A DNA stretch of 32,410 nucleotides from Plakobranchus ocellatus. Its lineage: Eukaryota; Mollusca; Gastropoda; Plakobranchidae. This document shows, piece by piece, positions 1-12,500 of the stretch. Every line of letters begins with the position of its first letter. Position 1 is the stretch's first letter. Both the position numbers and the translations under genes were made by a program. Under the pieces are notes generated by a model that was not told the DNA's origin, searched no databases, and saw nothing but the letters and a program-made list of their open reading frames with translations. The stretch is taken from the NCBI GenBank assembly GCA_019648995.1, contig BLXT01002730.1, positions 1,590,903-1,623,312 of the forward strand. The letters are read 5' to 3'.

Positions 1-424
1 CTGAAATTAGGATAATAATCTACTGGATCTACAAGATTTCACATCACACGATGAAGTTCTCTCAATCATAGATAGAAAAAAAAACTAGAGTGCTTTCAGC
101 CCGCGCTTAGACTAAAAAAACACCAAAGTATAGGAAGAATGGTAGGAAAAGGAAGTAGGAAGATTAAACTTTTCGTACAATTAAAGATTCGCTTTTATAA
201 AAGTGGTTTGGATGCGATTATATGCTACAAAACCAAGCAACGCTGTGACCGTCGGAGCGACCAACTGTGTGTTGCGGAGGCAACGCTGGCACCGTTGGTC
301 CGACCATTCATAACCTATTCAATCAACGGTGGCTCCGTTGGTGTGAGCATGAAGAGTTAAATCGCCTTACATGCCCAAATGGAACAGCAATAATATAATA
401 AACAAAACTGAGTAGCTTCTTTAC
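1..424. other. Intron of the ZNF106-like gene, left edge of window
   Basis: AT-rich intron sequence beyond exon G. The only structure seen is a GC-richer minisatellite near 237-355 (listed separately). The gene continues past position 1. Confidence 0.6.
237..355. repeat. Degenerate 43-bp-period minisatellite, about 2.7 units
   Basis: Units start at 237, 280 and 323, exactly 43 bp apart. They share the core CAACG.TG...CCGT.GG. For example, GCAACGCTGTGACCGTCGGA and GCAACGCTGGCACCGTTGGT start the first two units, and CAACGGTGGCTCCGTTGGTG the third. It is GC-rich compared with its surroundings. Confidence 0.65.
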
Positions 425-588
425 CTGAGTCCGGCGCTCTGTGCACTTGTTGATCTGTACCACTGCTTGCTCTAGCAGCCTGTGCAGCCTGGTGAGCCTC
501 AGCTCCATATTCATAGCTTCTTGCTTTATCTGCTCCTCTCGTTCAGACAGCTGGAGCAGCTCCACCATAGCCTGACTTGATGTTTCAT
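425..588 (-). CDS. ZNF106: ZNF106-like exon G (coiled coil)
   Basis: A 164-nt exon. The acceptor is preceded by a T-rich tract (tttttattctg...gatcgtag) and the donor is CTCAG|GTAAAG. It starts with AT, which completes Asn with the last A of exon F, and ends on a full Gln codon. It encodes a strong heptad-like helix (ETSSQAMVELLQLSEREEQ ... LRLTRLHRLLEQAVVQINK ... ERRTQ). This is a plausible coiled coil just before the WD40 part of the family. I see no further exon of this gene between here and position 1. Confidence 0.75.
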
Positions 589-3500
589 CTACGATCGTTG
601 ACAACACAGAATAAAAATCTTGCACATATTTCATAAATGTGTGAGCAAATTAGTATCAGCAAGGATTTAATGCAATACAAATTTAAGTTAAATTTTCCAA
701 AATTTAATTAAGTACTATATATTCTGTACATTTACATACAATCTTTGCATCAACTGTCTTGGTTTAGAAGTTTGAATATTACTAGATATACTCAAATTCT
801 TTATGAGGAGCACCTATATCCAAAATAAGAGGCTCTTCAAAATATTATTGTGAAAAATTTGAGCTCATAAAAACTTATTTGTTAATCTTGCATACGATAC
901 AAACTATTTGATGCATGTGAAAATCAAAACATATGCTATCAAAGGAAATATAGTTGGTAATTAACACTTATAAGCATGTAGCACTTTTTAAGCAATTTCA
1001 ACACAGATTAGACAATGGGCATGTATATCTCGCTCTTCATGAACTGCCTCTTCCAGCAGGAAAAGACTTAGATCCAAAAGTAAATCATGCATGGATTTGT
1101 TTTTTCACAAGTGTCCCTAATGCTATTATCTTAAAGTAATATTCCTTTTGCAAACAAGAAGAAAAAAAGGATTGAATGATTAATTATGATACTGTAAGAC
1201 TGCATTGGTTTTCTTTCTCTCTTTGCCTTTTAGCTTTATTCTTGGGTTGATCAATATTTTCTATCAAATCAACATGGCAAAGTGTTTCTTTGAGGTCATT
1301 GTACTGTCTCCATCACATGATTACTTTGATATTGTATGCCTTACTTTTATGTAATTATATCTCTCATTCAATTGTATTTTCCTTCTAGTAATATAATTGA
1401 AAATGGGCAAGATCACAGAAACACTAAAAACAATATAAAGTCTAGAATCCAAAGGATGCAATGGCAACTGAAATGATATATTAAGTATTAAGGATACAGT
1501 TGCCAACTAAATATTATATTTTGTTTTGTTTTAGCTCTTGCAGCAATTTGAGTTTCTGAGAGAAAGTTGTACTTTATCATTAATTAACTTTGTGAGTACC
1601 ATTTGCTTTTAAATATGTTAAGTTGGCAGCTATCTCCTTTGTATTTACTTTATTTTCCCTCTCAAACTTTAGCCATGTCTCAACAAGACCTTTTGGGATA
1701 AAGGATTTTGAATTTCAACCTTCAAACTCTTTAATTAATCTTTAATAAATTTTCATAAAAATGAAACCACTGAGAACCTGAAAAGAAAACAACCTAAGAA
1801 CCGTTGTTGATTACCTGAATGAATTAATGAACAAAAAAAAACAAAAAAAATACACTGCAACCCTTGTCAGGAGAAAACGAAAAAAAAAGTTACAAAATTG
1901 CTGAAAAGGCAGTATCAAGGCAAATAATAAGAAACAAATCCCATTCCTATCTCTTAAGCAAACCCTAAACATTTTGTTGCTTATTTTAAGTACGTACTTG
2001 AATAAACTGAGGAGCTTGTGCTATGACAGTCCTCTTCTCCACATTTGTGATCCATGGCTGTAGGACCATCATTGTCACTTATGACCACATCACTCATCTC
2101 TTCCTTGTTGATGGCTTCAGCTCGGTCATATTCTGGGTCAGTTTTACGCCCTGCTTTGTTATCAAGTTCATTATCACCATTATCATCAATAATCTTGTAC
2201 TCTGGCTCATTTGCCAATTTGGCAGAGGTTTCATGAGAACGATGAGCAAGGTGGATACTAGGTGGAAGCTTATAGTGTGCTGTTACTACAGATATTGCCT
2301 CTTGTGACTCAGGTGAAACAAGTTCCTTTTGTGATGGAGACACTGTAGAGGTTGTAGCTTGAGTTGCTGCAGACAATGAAGTTGCTAATGCCTTGGCATA
2401 TGAATTTTTAGGTATGGATAATGAAAGATTGGACTGAGTGCAGACTGTAGATACGGGATGTTGAAAAGTAGGTTTCTTAGAATTTAAAGATAATCCTTGC
2501 CCTTTTGCTTTGACAGATGCATTTGAAGAACTCATCAAAATAGGAAACCTTTCCAACACATTTTGGCTGTTCAAACTTTGTTCTTTTTCTAAACTTTTTT
2601 CCTTCAAAAAGGTGTGAGGTTGAATTTCTGACACAAGAGACTTTCCAGAGTGAGTTGCTTTTGCAAGCTCACACTGTGATGTAGATAAGGACTCCTGTTT
2701 CCTTTCTTTAGAAAAGTTGCTTTGCCTTTTTTTGCTTTCTTGAAATTCAGTTATTAAACTGTCAGGCTCTTTGAACCCATCAGTTTTTGAAGTTTTAGAG
2801 GGATGTTCAAATTTCTTAGACACTGACACATCACTATCAAGGCTGAAGCTAACGTCTTTTGCTTCCTCTCTCTGGGTTCCTTTTTTCCTCTTTTTGTTTT
2901 TACAAGTTACACTATTTACAAAATCTTTGTCTTTTACTGATCGGCATGAATCTTTAAATTCAAACTCTTCTGCACTGTCTATCAAGTTCACTATTACCAT
3001 CTGAGGAAATGAATGCTTTTCTTTTGTTTTAGTCTCCTTGGCCCCTGCAGCAATTTGAGTTTCTGTGTGAGCACTCTTGTCACCTGAAGCACTGCCTTTT
3101 GGACTTGTATATGGCACAGTCAGGGTTTGATTAGATTTCTTTTTCATATTGTCACTGTCAGCAGCACTTTTCTTTTTCCTGCCAGACTCTTTGCAATGCT
3201 TTCTTTTACTGCTCATGGAATCCTCACTGTCTGAGACCACTGATTTCTTCTCAGAGTTAGTTTGAGGAGTTGTGGGCTCTGCGTTAGCCCCTTTGATTGA
3301 CACCTCAATCTCCTCAATCCCTGGGCAGTTTGAGCCAATCAATGAAAGGATTTTCTCTTTTACAGAATCTTCCAGGTTCTCTAGCCTTATGACAGACCCA
3401 GTGGCATCTCCTTCTGCATTAGCTGATTCTAAGTCAAGACCTAGGTTATCATAAAGACCCGCCAACTGCAGTGGTCTGGATGTGCTTGTTCCAGAAGCAG

Positions 3501-6500
3501 GCTTGTGGCTTGAATCTTCCCGGGAATGAAGCAATTTGGCCAAATGAACACGCTCATCCCTGTAGTTAATGATTGAAACATTGGTGAGAAAAACAATTTT
3601 TTTAAAAAGACTAATGATGAATAACCTTCAACATACTTTGTAATGAAAACCTTCTTTCTGATACACTCGGATCTCCTCAATCTGAATTATGGGCTTGAAA
3701 AATTTCATATTTACCTAAGTCTGATTCAGATTATCTGAAGCAGTTATATCAAGAAAATAAGTTCCAAGAGGAAAATTCTGATTAACAGAGATTAATGGAA
3801 GGATATTATATGATTTTTCAAAAATGATAGGAAACCCCTAAAATATAGATTCTCTTAAAAAAATGTTAAATTGATCTTTTGAGGCCACGTCATACATCAA
3901 TATCCACAAAACTGTAACTGTCAGTGTCAAAAAAAAAATTGAACACTATCTTTGTTGACTTTGCTGCATATAGAGTAAATTTCTTGATTGTCACACTCAT
4001 AATTTATGAATAATGCCTTTTGAGAAATGGTCTCAGGCACAGGTCATAATGGGGCATATTTTAAGCACAAAATTAAATATTTAAAAAATTCATAACTTTT
4101 TTATTTTTTAAGCTACAGCTATGTATATAATACACCAAATTAAATGATTTTTCAAGCTATGTAGGATTAAGCTCAGGGTAAAAAGAATTGGCCCATGTCA
4201 AAATGAAAATTCGGTTTGGGTAACCTAATTGCAATTGAGCAGCAGTGACTGGATTTAAAAAATTCTATTAAAGAAACAAAACCTTTTGAAAAGTAATCTT
4301 AAATGAGAACAATGGTAAAGCGAATTTGTCCCAACAAAAAACCGTAGTTGCAAGCAATATTAACACTTAACCATTAATATCGTGTTTACTTGCAAGAGAA
4401 TTTGATTTGTCAAAAGAGAAAGTCAGAGAGGAAAAAATGCTCTCTTGTTCAAGTTTGGTTTTGAGTAGAATATAATATATAACTGTGAAGAAAGCCTAAG
4501 AAATCATTTTCATGAAAATAAACCTTAGCAAGCATATTGCAGCGACCAAGAACGTCAGTATAAAAAAATTACTAGAGAAAAATATGTCGCTATAGGAATA
4601 ACCTTCTATTATTTTAAATTAGTCCTCTCTTTCAGGAACAATAAGTTTGGCCTCTACTCATGTTCCAAAGTAGAAAAATTCTAATAACAGACACTGAAAT
4701 GATATAGAAGGCATTTTTTTTTTTTTATCTTTAATGTACAATCCAGTTTTTTCCAGTACTAAGTAAGAGAGAAAGAGATTGATTTAATCATTTAGCAATT
4801 TTTGTGGTCTGATTGTACTCTGTACAACAGTGCAAGCATGTTAATTGTCAGTTAGGTTGATCAAGATATATAACACTAACAGATAAATAGAAAGGGCCTG
4901 TTTTGAGTTTTAAAAGCAAACTGGTAGATTTTCCTTGATCCATAAGACAATCAACAGCCAGAATGAGGAGGGACTGGGATCATGGAAAGGGTTCAAAAGA
5001 GAAGAAATGTAAAATAGTGGAGAGAGAAAAATAAACTGATAGCATCCTTTCAGCTTACATAATATATGAGGCTTATCAGTATAGGCTGAGTAGGTATCAT
5101 AACAGTGCTGTTCAAAACCAGCATTAGTTATAGGTCCTTCAATTTCCAGAAAGTCGCCCCCTTGCAGTGATGTGTGCTTATTGCCTGATATGAGGCTTGA
5201 TAACACAATATACTGCTATCATATTCAGCAATGAATGAACTAACCGATCAAAGTGTCTAATCATAAGCCACTAAAAAAAAAAAAATTATTGGGTATAGAT
5301 ATATACCAGACTGCACCACACATCATATGAGCCCACTTACAATGGGCTTAATATACAAGTGATGCAGTTGAAAAAGTATTATAAAATTTGTATAATTTGA
5401 AGAAAAAATTCATAAGGAAACAACAATACAGTTTAAAAAAAAAAGTAAATGAAAAAAATGGATATATAAGTTTTGTGTGAAATGATGCTTCTTGAGTCTA
5501 GACCTAATGAGTCCCAATGAGCTAATTGTCGCATATTACATTTTTCAGAAAAAAAGACTTTACTTTTGTTCTTTTAAATTCTTTTTTCACAAAATTAAAG
5601 AGTCTCAAATTTTAGCCCAGAATAAGCATGGCTCGGCCATTTTTCACGGATGAAAAGCCCACAGAAAGAAGTTCAGGCTGCTTCAACAATTTGAAATGTT
5701 CAAAATGCAATTTCTGACTCATTTCTCCCTGCATCAAAGATACTATTTTGTTTAGAAGTCTTTGAAAGGTTTTGAAATCGATTTCAATTTTTGAAAATAA
5801 ATTTTACACATGAAATGATCATCAAAGCTCGTTTCTCTACAGTTAAAAAAAATCTATTGCTTTCTAAATCTCAGCTAAAATTACAAACTATGTAAAGAAG
5901 CAAAACCTAATTAGATTTGATAAAGTTCCAGAGTCTCTCCATTAATTAAAAAAAAAATCATTAATCAAACTATATTTCCAGTACTCTACAAGACTAAAAA
6001 AGCAAATTAGAGAATACGCAGGATATAAAAGACTTGATAGAGGAAAAAGGTGGGCTTGCAGATAGATAGATCTGGGCTTGGATGTGAAGAAAGGTTCCAA
6101 TGGCCAGTTTAATATAAGGATCTATCCGGTGATGATTGCTCATGTCAAGCAACTTTTATAAAGAGTTACCAGTCACCATACAAATGTCCCTAAATCCGCC
6201 TATTTGTAAATACCCAACTACAAGTAATACCAGTAAACCTGAAGACAACTACAGGAGAGAGAAGAAAACTAAAGGCTTGTTGATGACCAAAGAAAAATCT
6301 CTGATACAAGCAAAAGACTAATTTCCAGCCTTAGCCAGAAAATTTATGCAGCCAATATCATTGGATCTGGTTCTATTCATAATTATCACATGCCAATCTC
6401 TCTTTATATAATATGTGTGGTGATCAGTCTGAACGAGTCTGAGGTCCCATTTTCAATATTTTAAATTATTAAAATAACATGAAACCTCTTCCTGTGAGCT

Positions 6501-9500
6501 CAGCAACGATGAAAATTATATAGAGTTATGTTAAATTTAAGCCAAGAAATTGGGCTTCTTAAGTTTTTTAAAAAAAGAACTTTCACGTTCATTTTTTTAA
6601 AGTTTCATACAGAATTCTTCTCATTCAAAGTGTTCTCAAAAAAACATTCTATTTTTATCTTTCATTCTCACTCGTCTTTTTCAAGAGCTGTGACTTTGAA
6701 CAAAAGCCCCATAAGTAAAAATTTTATCTTCAATCGAATCAGGTGTAATAGTCTTTCCATTTGAGATAGATAAAGAGAGAGAGAGAGAGAGAAAGAGACT
6801 GGAAACAGAGAAAGAGAGATAATAATATTGGACACTAACTTTGCTCATCTTTCGGTTCATATATAAATATTTTATTTTCTATACAAACATTTCATTTTTT
6901 TAAATTCTCACCTTGACTTGGGGGCATTGATAATCTTTTTCAGGCTATCCTTTGTAATAATTTGAGGCTTCACTGCAGCTTTGGGAACTTGCTTGTTTCC
7001 TGTATATGATGATGAGTCCCTTTGCAGTCTTTCAGATCCACAACTTTCCTTGGTGGAAGCAAGCAATGATGAAAAATGATGCAATGCTTTAGGAGATTCA
7101 TAACTGGGGCTCATAACACTTTTTTTCTCTTCATCTTTAGAGACCCTTTGTGACTGAGCGGGCACGCTTACTTCAAGAGACTTTCTAATGTCACTTAAAG
7201 ACTGCTGTTGCTTCAAACCAGGGTCCCTGGAGACTTTATTAGATCCTCTCGATATAAACACTTTGTCAATTTTTTTAGAGCCTTTCAATGATGCCTCTGT
7301 GCTTATACCAGAATCACATGACTTGTCTCCAGAAGACGAGTCCTGTTTATCTTTAATGATCCCTTTGAAATATTTATTTTGGCGCTGCTGAGAGATTTTT
7401 TCCAGCTTCTGGCTTAGAATAGTTTCTTGTTGCTTATTGCTGACCTTGTAACCACTTTTTTGAGAAGAGGCCATGCGTTTTTCTCGCAGTTCCTTGCAAA
7501 GTTTCTCAGCCCTCTGGAGGAGATCATCACTAGCACTGTCAAGTTCTGAATGAGCGGTCTTGAATTGTGATGATACTCTCCTCGCTGATGAATCCTGGAC
7601 TGGTGGAGATTTGAATGACCGAAAGCTCTTTGGCACAACAGAGTTTAAAACATCTTCACATGCAATATCTTTTATAGGTCTCTTCCTATCCACAGATGAT
7701 GTACTTAACCCCTGGCCTTCAACACTTTGTAACTCTTCTAGTGAAGATGAAATGCTTCCCTCCAATTTGGTGCCAGCTTTGGGCTTTGTTGGACTTCTTA
7801 CCCACTGACCGTCCATATCAACATCCATATGAGAGCTCTGCACATTATGATGAAGTTCATCTTCATTTAAAGTATTTTGACGATCATTAGTTTCCTCCAT
7901 AGACGCAAGAAAGTTCTCCCTCATACAAAGCGAATGTTCATCCCAATGACCACTTTGATCATCTTCCAATGACTCATGATTTTGGAATTCTCCACAATAT
8001 GTGTGATGTCCTGCTCTCTGATGCTGCTTATAGCGCTCACCCCTCCTTGGGCCATGTCCATACAAACCAGAACCCCAGGGTTCATATAACTGTCCTCCAT
8101 GTTCATAGGCATGTCCTCTTGGAGCTACTTTACCATTAAACTGACCATCTGCTAGCCAGACTGGAGTATTAACTGAAAGAAAATCATTGTAATAGCCACC
8201 TTTATGTCTATAATCCCAATGCAAGTTTTGAGATCCATTTTGGTAGCTAAAAACTGTTTTGCTGCCAGGAACCTGTTCATAGATTTCTTGGGAGAGTTTG
8301 TTTGAATAGTGGCTTGGACGAGGAGATTGACTCAATAACTGGGCATTCCAATTCCCCCTCTGGTTCATGTTCCTCTGCCATGAGGCATGTTTACTGTTGT
8401 GATTTGTATGACTGTGGTGATGCCCTTGCCATCCTTTAGCTTTTGTACCCCTAGAAAACAGGACCAGGAAATCATGTCAAATAAAAATTAAATGTAATAA
8501 TTTGTGCAAACAAATGATAGCAATCTAAGAAAAATTATATTCAACAGTGATTCCAACAGGTGATCATGAAAACAGAGGATTTTTAAAATTGTAGTGGGGA
8601 ATGGGTCCAGGGCAAAGCCCTGGTAGGGGGTGAGGGGGACAATTATTTCATAGACAATACTGGAAAATGATATATCTAATTTTTGAACCACTTAGTACAT
8701 TGTTTTGGTTTCATACTTAAAAACATCAAAACCATACACTGACCCTAAAATAGACAGCATTATTGTTTGGCATAGATACTGGCCAAACTGTGGGATTCCT
8801 AAGACAATTTCTGTATTTTCCATCTCCTTTGTATCACCTTATAATAAAACTATGTAATTTTTTTAAGGTATGATACATTATTGTTGAAAGTGAACACATT
8901 TTTTCACAACCTAAAAATGGGAATCCAAAATACTGTCAGATTTCATCCCTCTTAACACTCTTAAGTTACATATTCAAATATTGGTTCACAGTAGGCAAAA
9001 GATCATTCATGGAACAATTCATTTGATGTCAAATTCTAACAAAAAAAAATACTAAACTGAAAAAAAAAATCACCATTTTGTCTGTTTTGGCCTTTTGTCA
9101 TGAACATGCTCTCTTTTCAAGCGGGCGATCTTTTCTAGGTGGGAATCCAGACCAATATGCTTGCGATATTCAGTCATAGTTTTGCACTCTACTTTGCATA
9201 AAACACACTCATGAAGAGCATTCCTGGATAGAAGGCATTGAGTTTTTAAACAATAATTAAAACTAAAAATGAATCAAGAATCATTACACTCAAATATATG
9301 TAAGTAATATGTATGAAAACTTCCTTTTTTTTATATTCACATTTAGATGAAAGTTTGTGCCTGTTTTCTCACCTTGGTATTTAAAAACCATTATAATTTT
9401 TTTGCTCAGAAAAGAGCAAAGAAGATGCATAAATTCATATAATTAACAAAGTATATTATCCATAAAGTTTTAAATATGTAGTAACTAATCAAATTATTTG

Positions 9501-12500
9501 TAAAGACCAATAACACTTGCACTGTAATTTCGATTTAAGTAAAAATTTATTTGTGCAAAGAAAGCTGCCTATTTTTTTGGAAAGCACAGGTCAAAATTAA
9601 ATGAATAAAAAACACAATGAGTTATATAAGTATTACATAACCTTTTTTTACAATTGGAAATTTATCAGTCCTCTCATACTTTATCCCTCCACAATCTTAG
9701 ACGTGGCAACTCAAAATTTTCTATTTTGTCACCATTTATATTTACTACATTTTTAGTAGTGAAAATTACCTAAGCTTAACAAATGATCTAAAGCAGTAGC
9801 AGGTAACTTTTTCTAATATCCTGAACTTCAAGACTAGAAACTTCATCCTTCCACAGCCTTGTGGGTGGCAGCTCGATTTTTTTTTTATCCATCACCTCTA
9901 AGACAATTTATTTTAGTGAAAATTATCTAAGCTTAAAGAAAGATCTAAAGCATTTTTTTTTAACTCTGTGCTTTGTAACCAATCTATATTGTTTTAGAAA
10001 TGAGTTACAGTAAACTTCATTATCTTCACTTAACTTATGTTATTAGTTTTCCAAAACACTAATTGTTGCCGAAAGCATCTAAAACTTACAAATTAAATCC
10101 ACTATGTTCTTTTGTGGTGGGGCTATCACACAGATGTTAAAACTTGACAAACTTCATTGCCTTTGCATATGTTATTTATTATCCAAAACACTAAGTGTTG
10201 TTGAAAGAATCTACAACTTACAGATTCAATTGTGGAGGGGCTATCACACAGATGTTAAAACTTGACAAAGACATTTAAAACCAGTCAGCAAATAAAGATA
10301 AGGGACGGGGAGGGTTACAGGAAGAAGAACAAGTGGGGAAGTTCTGGAGAAAAAGCATCGAGGATGCCACTCCCAAAGATAAAGACTGATGCAATGAAGT
10401 AAGTATTTGGTGGTGAACATGAGTGGAAAAAGACTATCATAACAAGCCAGCAGAAAAAGGAAGGGGAAGGGAAAAGAAGGGATCACAGCAGGAAGAACGA
10501 TTAGCAGAGAGGAGTTTTGTAGAGAAGGTGTAGAGGGCTTGGTTGCAAAGATAAGGACTAAGTTTTGAGATATATTATATTATACATAAGTAGAGCGTGG
10601 CATGCTCAAGAGGGAAAGATAGGGAGACAAAAAGAGGTAAAAAGGTTTGAGGCAAATAAATATGCGTGGCAATCCCACAAAATGAGTTGAGTTGTGGTTT
10701 TACATGATTGTCTTTAAATGAAAACCATTGATTAGAGGGGTGAAAACTACTTACTCCTCTATGTGGAAAACTTTTTATAGCCACTATAGACTTTCAGTAC
10801 ATAAAATAATGGGATCATTTACTTCTTCGCTTTAACATTTTGACTCATTTTGTGAGACTGCTACACATAAGATTGTTTCTTTTCCCCTAATATTGCATAT
10901 TTTTCTAAACAAGAATCCACTCACATATCCTTGTTCTCTAGCTTAGTATGATGCATCAAAGACACCAGATGCTCTGTCAAGTCCTTGATAAGAAAAAAAA
11001 AGGGGGAAAGGATAAAACTGATTACTAAGTAAGATTTTCAAAAATAAATCACAAACAAGTCATATTTTTTGATAAAATAGTTTCAAATATCACTGAAAAC
11101 ACGAATTCTTGTTTTTCAGCTTTAAGTCTTTATCAGACATCAGCTTTCAGCCTTAAATAGAGATTAACAAACATCGCTCTCTATTTTATCCTGTCTCCAG
11201 ATAAAATCAGAAAATTCCTATCACTCCTATCACTCAGTCTTTTTACCTGTTACCCAAGATTTTGAGATGCCATTATCTGCCTACCTCTAGCCCTAAAACT
11301 TTTGCAGTTAAAGATAAATGTATATCAAGTTCTTCAAGCTAGATTTGAACAAAGGATATAAAGAAAAAAAATAGAGGCATGAGAAATGTGATTTGACATA
11401 CAAATTTTGATAATGACTTAGATAGAAAAAAAGAACCAATGAACCAGCTTAGAAAGGTCTCTTAAATGAAAACTTTTAGAAAACAACAGATAGAATTTTT
11501 ACGACATGTATTTTGGATATCTGCCTTCAACTGGTAAAGTTTTTTATTCAAGTCTTAAACACCGAAAACGGCTTATGTCATTCTAACAGAGCAGTAATGA
11601 TATCTGAAAGTTGCAAGATTTAAAGGTTATTTTAAAAAGTGAACACAAAACCCTATTCAATATTTGATTATGGTCGATCTAATGTCTTTGTTGATCAAGT
11701 TTGAAATAAATTAAATGCAAATCATCCTTCATTATAAAATTACAGTTTTACAATTTTGCATGTAAATACTTTGAATAAAACATTTTGAAGCCTTGAAATT
11801 CACAAAATAAAGTAGGGCTGAAATAAAAGCCACACATGTAATCAATTTGAATTAAAACAATACCTTCTCAGATGAATATGAGAGCTTGCACAAATCACAT
11901 TGTGATTTTTTAGCTGTGTTTGAAGATTGAGCCATGCTCTTTGAGTGCTTAGAATCCGAGGACAGGCTGGCTGATGTTTCAGAAGTTAGGTCTGACATTT
12001 TTTTGGTTTTCACTCTTGACTTGCATCTTGCCTTTTTGCAACCACTTTTTGAATTTTCTGACAAATTAAATTAGAGTAAAGGCAAAATTTGACTTTGAGA
12101 AGACAACCCCCTAAAAAAAAAACCGTAGATAAGCAATTTTACACATGTTGAGGTAATTAGTAAGAAGATATTAATTTGATTATATTTTTGTGAAAGTATT
12201 CAAAGGATGAATGATTATGTTTTGAGGTAAAAAATAAAAAAATAGAATTAACAGCTTCACTACTGCCCAATGAATCATTTACATTGAACAGAAAAAAATT
12301 TTCAAAGAATAAAAAGGAAATCAGTAGAAAGATATTTCATTTGATTCACTCTTTAATTGCACATGCTCAAAATATGGACATTTACTGTTTGAGATGAAAT
12401 GTTGAATAATAAAACTAACAACTTCAATACTGCACCATGAATCATTCATATTAAATTTAAAAGGATGTAATTTTCAAGAAGAATAAAAGGAAAATGAAAA

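Larger units (their letters stand above)
9224..10924 (-). other. Intron between exons C and D, built largely of local tandem duplications
   Basis: A 1.7-kb intron. Three adjacent pairs of diverged direct repeats (listed separately) account for much of 9.68-10.57 kb. No exon or transposon ends were found. Open frames on the minus strand at 10244-10784 arise from purine-rich duplicated sequence. Confidence 0.65.

Noticed and set aside
4910..5206. 98-residue minus-strand open frame in the exon E-F intron
   Set aside because: Low-complexity hydrophobic translation, no splice signals in phase, no family resemblance.
10244..10784. Two minus-strand open frames rich in Phe/Leu/Pro
   Set aside because: They are the complement of purine-rich tandem duplications, not coding sequence.
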